DNA of 31,871 bases from Chitinophagaceae bacterium (lineage in GTDB: Bacteria > Bacteroidota > Bacteroidia > Chitinophagales > UBA10324), in assembly GCA_023251195.1 (NCBI GenBank), contig JAHEZG010000006.1, forward strand, positions 1 to 31,871, given 5' to 3'. Below are positions 9,365-16,640 of the stretch, one piece after another (positions within the stretch are counted from its first letter, which is position 1; each line of letters starts with the position of its first letter). The translations under genes and the position numbers were made by a program. The notes under the pieces were generated by a model. The model worked only from the letters and a program-made list of their open reading frames with translations. It was not told the origin of the DNA and did no database searches.

Positions 9365-10831
9365 TTACTCAAAATAAAACTTCCCGCTGTAAGTTTTTTG
9401 CTCGGTGCGGATGTAGTAAAAATAAATACCTGGCAGTAAATTAGACAAATCAAATTCTTGATATCGGTTTGCTATTTTTTTTATACTCATTTGTTGCCCC
9501 AAATCATTGACTATTTCGACTTGCTCTAATAGTAAAGTATTGTCAGAACATTCAATTACAAGATTTTTATTAAAGATTGAAATATTAATTTCAGTATTAT
9601 AATTTAAAAAATATTTATCTGAATTTCCAGAACACCCTTCTGTATTCACCACCTCAACCCGATAGCTTCCACTCTTCGTAGCATTAAATTCTTGCTCGTT
9701 GTTATTTTTTACTTCAGCGTCATTTAAATACCATTTATACGAATCATATAAATTGGTTGATAGTTTATTTCCATTTTGGTATATCAAAGGCTTTGGTATA
9801 AAACCATCATTAAATAATTCAATCTGAAATGTATCAGATACCTGACATAATGAAGATGTAACTACCAATCTATAAATCCCTTCAGAAATAGTTTTCAAAT
9901 CCAAAGTTGTATCCCCCGTATTCCAATGATAGGAAAAATTAAACGAATTGGAATGAAGAGACAAATTAATAAAACCATTTGAATTCTCGCAGGTTTCATA
10001 TGCAAAATCAGTTAAATAAATATTAAAGATCTCATTTAAGAAATTTGCTGAGCCTGTAATTATTGCACAGTTTGAATCACTAACAAGTACAGTATATATT
10101 CCTGATTCGGTTACTATAAAGGAAGAATCAGTTGCATCAGGAATCCAACTGCCATTTTTCTGCCAATGAATGCTTTCGCCTATGGCATTATTAATATTCA
10201 ACACAAATGAATCATCAATACAAATAAACTGAGTTGTTATTGGAGACAGGCTAAATGAATCAACAGATGTACATCCATTAATATTTTCTCCTGCAAGAAT
10301 TGCTGAATCAGGAGAAAGATTAATTGCGTAGTCCTTTAAAACAATATTGTTATAATTCACATCAAACCTTGCCCATCCATAATAATTATTAGCACCATTT
10401 ATTAGTCGCACTCCAAGAATCTGATCTGTTCCATAAAAACAACCAAAACCCGATGCAGAGGAAGAAGTAGAAAAAGAAAATGCTAATAATGCATCTGATT
10501 CATTTATAAATGAATCTTGCACATTAATAATATCAAGTGATGAAACGGGTGATACCCCACCACAGTTATTAGAACTAAACAATAAACTATTTCCGTTTAA
10601 ACATTCCGCGCTAACAGAAAATCCATCATCTATATCATTGTGTTGCAATTTAAAATCCACCACTCCATCATTATTCAAATCCAAATTGAAGTAAGAATTA
10701 TGAATAACTAAATCAGGAATCACATCAGTATACATAATCTGCGCATCAGCTTTTTCAGCATGCGCCGCAAGAAAAGCAGCCGACATAGTTATATACTGCG
10801 CTAACTTTTTTTGAAATGATTCTTCTTTCAT
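9365..10831 (-). CDS. T9SS type A secreted surface protein (paralog family member 2)
   Basis: A 488-residue paralog of the gene that follows it on the minus strand. The first 41 residues are identical in both, ending YTDVIPDL. The shared N-terminal module continues with NLDLNNDGVVDF and NNYYGWAR and ends near residue 200. An Ig-like segment with IHWQKNG comes next. One SprB-like repeat is recognisable (SYHWNTGDTTLDLKTISEGIY, around residues 280-345). The C-terminus is a T9SS type A tail (EIVNDLGQQM, LPGIYFYYIRT, GKFYFE). It is probably the first gene of a two-gene unit: a near-match to the -7 box lies upstream and the next gene starts 12 bases after its stop. The DxNxDGxxDF motif looks like a calcium-binding loop, by inference. 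It differs from member 1 mainly by having fewer repeats. Confidence 0.87.
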   Translation of the reverse strand: MKEESFQKKLAQYITMSAAFLAAHAEKADAQIMYTDVIPDLVIHNSYFNLDLNNDGVVDFKLQHNDIDDGFSVSAECLNGNSLLFSSNNCGGVSPVSSLDIINVQDSFINESDALLAFSFSTSSSASGFGCFYGTDQILGVRLINGANNYYGWARFDVNYNNIVLKDYAINLSPDSAILAGENINGCTSVDSFSLSPITTQFICIDDSFVLNINNAIGESIHWQKNGSWIPDATDSSFIVTESGIYTVLVSDSNCAIITGSANFLNEIFNIYLTDFAYETCENSNGFINLSLHSNSFNFSYHWNTGDTTLDLKTISEGIYRLVVTSSLCQVSDTFQIELFNDGFIPKPLIYQNGNKLSTNLYDSYKWYLNDAEVKNNNEQEFNATKSGSYRVEVVNTEGCSGNSDKYFLNYNTEINISIFNKNLVIECSDNTLLLEQVEIVNDLGQQMSIKKIANRYQEFDLSNLLPGIYFYYIRTEQKTYSGKFYFE

Positions 10832-10855
10832 GCTGCTGATTTATAAAACTTGAAA

Positions 10856-10863
10856 TAAAAGTA
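10856..10863 (-). promoter_or_regulatory. Weak candidate -7 element for the 10831-7382 gene pair
   Basis: On the minus strand this reads TACTTTTA, one base off TAnnTTTG, 24 bases upstream of the ATG at 10831. No convincing -33 box was found. Confidence 0.22.
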
Positions 10864-10936
10864 GAACGGAAACAGGAGAATGAGAGAAATTATTTTTCTT
10901 CGGTTAAGAGAAGTGGAAATAAACTTCAACAATTTT

Positions 10937-11254
10937 TTAGGCAGCAGTATTTGAATAAAGTTTTATACTCTGTAATTCTTTTGCCTTTGAAAATTTTTGT
11001 TCTTCAATATCATAATCATCCTGCAACCCAAGCCAGAATTTCGGCGAGTTGCCAAAATATTTACTCAACCGCAATGCAGTATCGGCAGTAACTCTGCGAG
11101 TTCCTTTTACAATTCCTCCAACCCTTGTTTGCGGAATACCGATATCTTTTGAAAGGCGATAAGCAGTTATATTCATTGGAATTAAAAATTCTTCAGAAAG
11201 AATTTCGCCCGGATGAATGTTGTTCAGTCGTTTCATTTTATTTTTTAGTGCCAT
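10937..11254 (-). CDS. higA: HigA/VapI-family antitoxin-like XRE transcription regulator (no HigB partner)
   Basis: A 105-residue helix-turn-helix protein. The opening NNIHPGEILSEEFLIPMNIT, then AYRLSKDIGIPQTRVGGIVKG, and then the ending of the fold TADTALRLSKYFGNSPKFWLGLQ, are hallmarks of the HigA antitoxin family. That family binds its own promoter and neutralises the HigB mRNA interferase. In usual loci a gene of about 90 codons for HigB lies directly upstream. Here only 21 bases separate this gene from the AlkP/TPR/sulfotransferase gene upstream, and no HigB-like frame lies on either side, so it is an orphan. A second ATG at residue 7 (position 11236) is an equally possible start, since many HigA proteins begin close to that point. 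It may act as a plain repressor or counter a toxin encoded elsewhere. Confidence 0.88.
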   Translation of the reverse strand: MALKNKMKRLNNIHPGEILSEEFLIPMNITAYRLSKDIGIPQTRVGGIVKGTRRVTADTALRLSKYFGNSPKFWLGLQDDYDIEEQKFSKAKELQSIKLYSNTAA

Positions 11255-11275
11255 TCAATTTTTAATTTTTCACTT

Positions 11276-13831
11276 TTAGTTTTTCACTTCTCCCTTAGTC
11301 CTGTAAAGCGAAGCATCCACCACTTCCACCATTTTATCAATCTCCATTTCTTCATCTAAAAAACTGGCAATGGTTTCGGCAGCTTCCTGCGGGTTTGCTA
11401 TCACCTCTTTGTAGTTCAGTTTTAAAACTTCAGCCCCCGGAGTTCGTGCAATCCACGCATCGGCTTTTTCTAATTGCTTGGTAAATGCCTCGGCGAGTGC
11501 AATGGGATATGCTTCCTGCCGCACCGCACGATTGTGACCAAGCATTACCTGTTGCGAGCGCAGCACTTCATCCATATCGCGCTGCATAATAATAATTTTA
11601 TAGTTGTATGCAGCAGGTAAATTCGGAAGCAACGGTGCCACCACTTTCACGGCTTTATCAACTGCTTCGTTCACCCATGTGTTATCGCGAAATAAACTTT
11701 TTACTTTTTCAAATTCCAGATAACCTTTCGGATTGTTATTGTCGTTTGCACGAATGTTATCAGTCAGAATTTCTACTCCGCCTGCCTTTAACATTTGCAT
11801 AATCATGCTCGTGCCTGTACGCGGCAATCCTGAAACTACAGTAATAGTGCCTTTTATATTTTCCATAATAAACTGTTCGTGGTATTTTATTTTTTCTTCA
11901 TCATGCAAGTGCTCTTTATAAATTTTCAATAACCACTGATGTGCTTTGCGGCTTCCCGGCGCCTGACTGATTACGACTTCAAAAGCCATTGCAGCATCAT
12001 GATACAATTCAAGATTGTACATTGCTTCACCCAAACAATAATGCGCTTGCGGCATGGCATACATTAAACCGATAGCTGCTAAAGATTCTTCAGCAGCTTG
12101 TTCATATTCTTTTGTGCGAAGCAGCGAGCGTGCAATTCCAAGATGTGCTGATGCATTGTTTGCATCAATGTCCAATGCACGATTGTATGCCTGCTGCGCC
12201 TTCTCCCATTTTCCCAATCGCTGATACACTCTTCCTAATTCGTTATAATAGTATGGCAAGTGTGCGGAGCGCTGTTCAGCTTTCTCGAGCAACTCCATCG
12301 CCTTGCGAGGTTTATTTTCAGCAATGAATAATCCTGCTTCTAACAAATCCAATCGTGCGAGTTCCGCAGCTTCTGTTGTTCTGAGTTTATCCATCAGCAC
12401 ACGACACTCTTCATTTTTATTTAGTGCCATGTAACATTCATGCAGTGCTAAACCAAACCGGAGTTTATCAATGTTCTCCGAAAATATTTTTTCGAGAATC
12501 ACCATCGCCTCGCCGAATTTTTTCCGGTACATTAACACACGCGCTAAATAAAATTGCGATTCGTCGGTAATTTTTTTCAGTGCTTTCTCCTTGTCTTCGC
12601 CTGGCTTTTCTACATAACCCAATTCAATTAACTGATCCATTGCCGCTTTTGCCGCCCACGGATCTTCGCGCACATCGCCGGGCAACATGCCTGCATCTCC
12701 TTCGGTTACATTTTCCCAGCTGTCAATATAAGTTGGTTCCACTTTTTTATTGAATGATTGCAGCAACGATTTACCAATCATATCTTTTCCAACAGGCAAA
12801 CCAAAAAGCGTGAGAACAGTTGGAGCAATGTCTAGCAATGTTGCGCCGTAAATGCGCTCATCTTTTTTTATGTGCGGACCTTTCATTGTAAAAATTCCAA
12901 AAGGCGCATGTTCAAATGCAGGGCCTGCTGGTTCTTTCGGAATGCGGTTGGGTCGCAGATGATCAGAATGAAAACCATGATCGCTCATGATAATGACAGT
13001 TGTATCATCACCCGCCAACTGCAACATTCGTTCAAGCATCATATCATGAAAACGATAAGCGCCCTGCACCACATCTTTATACAACTCATATAAATTATCC
13101 GGAATATTTTTTCGCTGCGGCGGATGAAACTTCATAAAGCCGTGACAAAAATGATCAATGGCATCGTAGTACACCGCCATGAAATCCCACTCGGTATTTT
13201 GCATTAACCAGGTGGCAGCACCGTGAATAGAAGAACACTCCGCCAGAATTTTTGCAACCGATGAAAGATGTTTGTCTTTTTCCTGATCAACTTTTAAAGC
13301 ATCAGGAACAAACGGTAAAATATGCGACAGCGTTAACTCACCCGGATGCACGCGCCACTCGCTGATGTGTTCCATTGCTTTCGGATGAATGCTTCCATCG
13401 GGCATTGGCCACGGCTCGCCATACTTCGCTTTTACTTTCTGAAAAAAATTTGAAACCATCACACCGTTAATGGGTTCAGCAGGATTCGATGGCCACCAGC
13501 CAACCACATTTGATTTCAAACCTTTCTGACTTAAGATGTTCCACAACGCTTTCACTTTTCGTGAGCGCGACGACACCGGACGAACTGCCTGATTGTTTGC
13601 ATCCGGTTCCACAAAACCAAGTATGCCGTGTTCATCAGCAGTTTTTCCGGTAGCAATTGAAGTCCATAAAATGGGTGAGAGCGGTGGGTCAAGAGTGGCG
13701 AGATTTCCCATTACACCTTGCTCTACAAATTTGTTGAGCGTGGGTAATAAACCCGCATCGAGCATGGGCGAAATAATTTTCCAGTCCGCTGCATCCCAAC
13801 CAATGAGAAGTACCTTCTTGGCTAAACGCAT
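11276..13831 (-). CDS. Alkaline phosphatase superfamily (type I phosphodiesterase-like) - TPR - sulfotransferase fusion protein
   Basis: An 851-residue three-part protein. Residues 1-370 look like the alkaline phosphatase superfamily, near the nucleotide pyrophosphatase/phosphodiesterase branch. They show IGWDAADW with Asp13 as a likely metal ligand, PPLSPILWTSIATG with Ser52 as candidate nucleophile, DEHGILGF, YYDAIDHFCHGF and IIMSDHGFHSDH as further metal-site motifs. Residues about 420-650 are TPR-like helices (PYYYNELGRVYQRLGKWEKA, ASAHLGIARSLLRTKEYEQA). Residues 661-851 are a sulfotransferase-like domain with a PAPS-loop (SGLPRTGTS, 667-675) and a 3'-phosphate-site-like segment (RDMDEVLRSQ). 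No signal peptide is seen, so it is probably cytoplasmic. It may release or transfer phosphate or sulfate groups on a metabolite or glycan; the substrate cannot be read from sequence. A small gene lies upstream in the same direction and higA directly downstream. Confidence 0.9.
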   Translation of the reverse strand: MRLAKKVLLIGWDAADWKIISPMLDAGLLPTLNKFVEQGVMGNLATLDPPLSPILWTSIATGKTADEHGILGFVEPDANNQAVRPVSSRSRKVKALWNILSQKGLKSNVVGWWPSNPAEPINGVMVSNFFQKVKAKYGEPWPMPDGSIHPKAMEHISEWRVHPGELTLSHILPFVPDALKVDQEKDKHLSSVAKILAECSSIHGAATWLMQNTEWDFMAVYYDAIDHFCHGFMKFHPPQRKNIPDNLYELYKDVVQGAYRFHDMMLERMLQLAGDDTTVIIMSDHGFHSDHLRPNRIPKEPAGPAFEHAPFGIFTMKGPHIKKDERIYGATLLDIAPTVLTLFGLPVGKDMIGKSLLQSFNKKVEPTYIDSWENVTEGDAGMLPGDVREDPWAAKAAMDQLIELGYVEKPGEDKEKALKKITDESQFYLARVLMYRKKFGEAMVILEKIFSENIDKLRFGLALHECYMALNKNEECRVLMDKLRTTEAAELARLDLLEAGLFIAENKPRKAMELLEKAEQRSAHLPYYYNELGRVYQRLGKWEKAQQAYNRALDIDANNASAHLGIARSLLRTKEYEQAAEESLAAIGLMYAMPQAHYCLGEAMYNLELYHDAAMAFEVVISQAPGSRKAHQWLLKIYKEHLHDEEKIKYHEQFIMENIKGTITVVSGLPRTGTSMIMQMLKAGGVEILTDNIRANDNNNPKGYLEFEKVKSLFRDNTWVNEAVDKAVKVVAPLLPNLPAAYNYKIIIMQRDMDEVLRSQQVMLGHNRAVRQEAYPIALAEAFTKQLEKADAWIARTPGAEVLKLNYKEVIANPQEAAETIASFLDEEMEIDKMVEVVDASLYRTKGEVKN

Positions 13832-13839
13832 CGCTTCAA

Positions 13840-13960
13840 TTTGATAATTTGATGATTTGATAATTTGATGATGCAGCTTCTGATTTTCATTAAAATAATT
13901 TTTTGAATTAGTTTGTAATTGTATTCATTTTCAAATCACCAAATTATCAAATCATCAAAT
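13840..13960. repeat. Inverted repeat built of TTTGATRA units, with about 62-base spacer
   Basis: The left arm (13847-13872) and right arm (13935-13960) are 26 bases each and match as inverted copies at 25 of 26 positions. The left arm extends into four 8-base units, alternating TTTGATAA and TTTGATGA, from 13840 to 13871. The element fills the gap between the fusion gene and the small upstream gene, and its right arm supplies the last codons and stop of the small gene. It is a dispersed intergenic repeat type; transcribed, it could fold into a long hairpin. Confidence 0.8.
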
Positions 13961-14165
13961 CAGTATTTCCTTCTTTTTTCTCTTCAGCATTTTCCTGCGG
14001 CTTCGGTCTTTTATCTTCCAACTCTTTTCGTTTGCTCCTCCACATTTTTAATCCTACATCACCGAGTGCAAGCAAGCCGAGCATACCTTCTTCAGGGATT
14101 TCAAATTTTTCGTTGTTCAAAAAAATCTGTTCTTCAGGTTTTGTATCTGAATTTTTTTCTGACAT
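13947..14165 (-). CDS. Small charged protein of unknown function, C-terminus ending inside a repeat
   Basis: A 72-residue protein with an acidic N-terminal part, a short hydrophobic core (EEGMLGLLALGDVGLKMWRSKR, about residues 25-47), and a Lys/Glu/Pro-rich tail. The core is long enough to sit against or just within a membrane but is no clear transmembrane helix. I do not recognise a named family. The codon pattern and defined composition favour a real gene over chance. The last codons (DLMI and stop) fall inside the TTTGATRA inverted repeat, so the original C-terminus may have been replaced when the repeat arrived. It is in the same direction as the phosphatase/TPR/sulfotransferase gene, 115 bases upstream, and may be co-transcribed with it. 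Confidence 0.62.
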   Translation of the reverse strand: MSEKNSDTKPEEQIFLNNEKFEIPEEGMLGLLALGDVGLKMWRSKRKELEDKRPKPQENAEEKKEGNTDLMI

Positions 14166-14281
14166 CAGAATTTTATTAATGCTGCAATGTATGAAGAAGA
14201 ATAAATTTTTGCGATGATAAAAATTATTCAGGCAGAAATAAATTTAAGCATACCTTTCAGAAAAGTTTTTAGTCTTCGCTC

Positions 14282-16636
14282 ATGAAGAAGGATTCCTTTG
14301 CAAAAAAATTAGCCGCTTATGTTGCTATGAGTTCTGCATTTCTCGCAGCACAAAAGGAATGTGATGCGCAGATTGTTTATACGAATGTAGAGCCGGATTC
14401 ATTGATTGGAAATGTTGCAGGACAATCAGAGAATTTTTATTTGGATTTGAATGGGGATGGAATTGAAGATTTCAATATTATACATTCAGATTTGAGCAGT
14501 AACTATATAATTGCTTTAGGTTCTAATAGTATAGCCAATGGGATATTTGCAATTGGAGATACAATCAGTTCCGGATTATCCTGGAATTCCTATGGTTTGC
14601 CTAATAATTCAACTAATCAATTTTTAGGATTAAAATTGAAGAAAGATGGGCAGGATTATTTTGGTTGGGTTCGTTTGGGAATGGTTGGAGCTGAAATGAT
14701 TATTAGAGATTATGGCTTTAATGTTATTGCCGAGGATACAACAGTAATCGAGATTTCACCTTGTAATTCATCGCAACCATCACCAATTATTTTATTGAAC
14801 GGAACAGAATTGCAAAGCACAGGAAGTGGGATTGCTCAATGGCATTTTTTTGGCGACACCCTTTCAGGATATAATGCCAATAATATTTCTCCTCCGGCTG
14901 TTGGATTTTATAAAGTAATTTACCAAGATACATCAGGTTGTTTTGCTCAATCCTTACCATTTTTTTATATGGACTGTGATAGTTTTGTCGCTTATATAAC
15001 TCCTGCTATTGATTCTATTTGTCAAGGTTATTCGACTACATTAATTTCAAACTATAACAATGCCTCTTCTGATTTTATTTTCCAATGGCAAAAAGACAGT
15101 GTAAATATACCTGGAGCTCATTTTGGTGTTTTACATATCAATAATGTTACTGCTGATAATTTTTATCGGGTGATTATTTCAAATCAGTCCTATAGTTGCG
15201 TTGATACTTCAGAAAATTTTCAAGTCCCTTATTTTCCTAACCCAATCCCAACAATTACAATACATTTTGATTTAATAAATCATATTGACACCTTGTTTTC
15301 ATCTCCCGGAACAACCTATCAATGGAGTGGATCATCCGGAGGAAATATTTCCGGAGCAACTAACCAATATTTTATTCCTGTTTCAAATAATTTTTATAAA
15401 GTACAAGTTACCTACTCAAATGGATGCATGTCAAATTCTGATTATACAATCTGGAATACTTGTTCATATTTGGCTGGAATTGGAATTCTAAATTTAGGGA
15501 GTTTTGAATATTGTTATGGAACCTCTTTTTATGATTCGCTAATGGTTGTCAATTACTTTCCAAATTATAATTATGAATGGTATCGGAATTGGGTTGTGAT
15601 TCCGTTTGCAGATTCAGCTATATTATATCCTAATGATTTTGGAAATTATAATTTGGTTATAACTGATACAGTTACAGGTTGTGTGAGAAATACAAATACA
15701 ATTACATTAAGTTCTCTAAATCTTCCGGTGCCATTTATCATTCAATCAAATGATACTTTTTTCACTCAAACAAGTATGAATAATTATCAGTGGTATTTTA
15801 ACAGCCAACCTATTTCAGGAGCGAACAATTGGTTTTATATAGTAAGTCAACAAGGCAATTATTCTGTTTCATTTACGAATTCAAATGATTGCTATGGTAT
15901 TTCTTCTGATTATAATTTTAGCACCTGTACAATTGGAAATCCAGAAATTCAATTTACAAATGATACAACCTTTTGTCAAGGTGAATCAACAACCTTGCAG
16001 GTTGGTTTTAATTTTAATTATACTTATCAATGGTTGAATGGTACAACCAATATTGCCGGAGCAAATAATAATTACTTAATAACCGATAGCACAGGAAACT
16101 ATTCAGTTTTAATTACAGATACTGTTGCAAATTGTACTTACCAAACACAAACAATAACCATAACTGTTTTTCCATATACCCCTGCATTTATTTACCAATC
16201 AGGTGATTCATTATTCTCAACTTTATCAGGTTTATCATATGAATGGTATCATAACTCTTTATACTTGACCGGATCCAACCATTTATTTTATCCTCTTCCT
16301 TTAACACCATCTGGATCATATTATGTAATAGTTTACGATTCATCAGGATGCCCTGTTGTTTCACCAACTATTTATTTTGTACAAAATGGAATTCAAAATA
16401 TAAATACAAATGAGTATGAATTATTTACAGAGGGTGAAACAATCTCTCTGAACATAAAAGATGAATCAATTATCAATGGAAAAATTTCTATTTATAATTT
16501 ATTAGGTCAACTAATTTATTCCGATGAGCTAAAAAACAAAACATTGCTATTGAATCTGAAAGAAGCAACAGGAATGAATTTTATAGTTATCAGAAAAGAT
16601 GAATTTTACAGAATTGAAAAAATAATTTTGAATTAG
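14282..16636 (+). CDS. T9SS-type secreted surface protein with Ig-like domains (paralog family member 3)
   Basis: A 784-residue member of the same family as the minus-strand pair. The start (MKKDSFAKKLAAYVAMSSAF, then DAQIVYTNVEPD) and the module motifs YLDLNGDGIEDF and DYFGWVR are conserved. The middle, about residues 165-700, holds several Ig/PKD-like segments with recurring CQG-ST-L...YQW and GNY-V patterns, for example around IDSICQGYSTTL and TTFCQGESTTL. Gly, Asn, Ser, Thr and aromatic residues dominate, as in exported beta-rich adhesins. The last 75 residues resemble a T9SS type A tail (ISIYNLLGQLIY, then MNFIVIRKDEFYRIEKIILN), with one departure: the usual G-IY-F is MNFIVI. The next paralog starts 4 bases after the stop, so the two are one operon. 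A possible -7 box (TACCTTTC, 14251-14258) lies 23 bases before the ATG. Surface attachment or matrix building is plausible. Confidence 0.87.
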   Translation: MKKDSFAKKLAAYVAMSSAFLAAQKECDAQIVYTNVEPDSLIGNVAGQSENFYLDLNGDGIEDFNIIHSDLSSNYIIALGSNSIANGIFAIGDTISSGLSWNSYGLPNNSTNQFLGLKLKKDGQDYFGWVRLGMVGAEMIIRDYGFNVIAEDTTVIEISPCNSSQPSPIILLNGTELQSTGSGIAQWHFFGDTLSGYNANNISPPAVGFYKVIYQDTSGCFAQSLPFFYMDCDSFVAYITPAIDSICQGYSTTLISNYNNASSDFIFQWQKDSVNIPGAHFGVLHINNVTADNFYRVIISNQSYSCVDTSENFQVPYFPNPIPTITIHFDLINHIDTLFSSPGTTYQWSGSSGGNISGATNQYFIPVSNNFYKVQVTYSNGCMSNSDYTIWNTCSYLAGIGILNLGSFEYCYGTSFYDSLMVVNYFPNYNYEWYRNWVVIPFADSAILYPNDFGNYNLVITDTVTGCVRNTNTITLSSLNLPVPFIIQSNDTFFTQTSMNNYQWYFNSQPISGANNWFYIVSQQGNYSVSFTNSNDCYGISSDYNFSTCTIGNPEIQFTNDTTFCQGESTTLQVGFNFNYTYQWLNGTTNIAGANNNYLITDSTGNYSVLITDTVANCTYQTQTITITVFPYTPAFIYQSGDSLFSTLSGLSYEWYHNSLYLTGSNHLFYPLPLTPSGSYYVIVYDSSGCPVVSPTIYFVQNGIQNINTNEYELFTEGETISLNIKDESIINGKISIYNLLGQLIYSDELKNKTLLLNLKEATGMNFIVIRKDEFYRIEKIILN

Positions 16637-16640
16637 AATT

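Noticed and set aside
10832..11275. HigB toxin gene next to the HigA-like gene
   Set aside because: The gaps on both sides are too short (105 and 21 bases) and no suitable frame is present.
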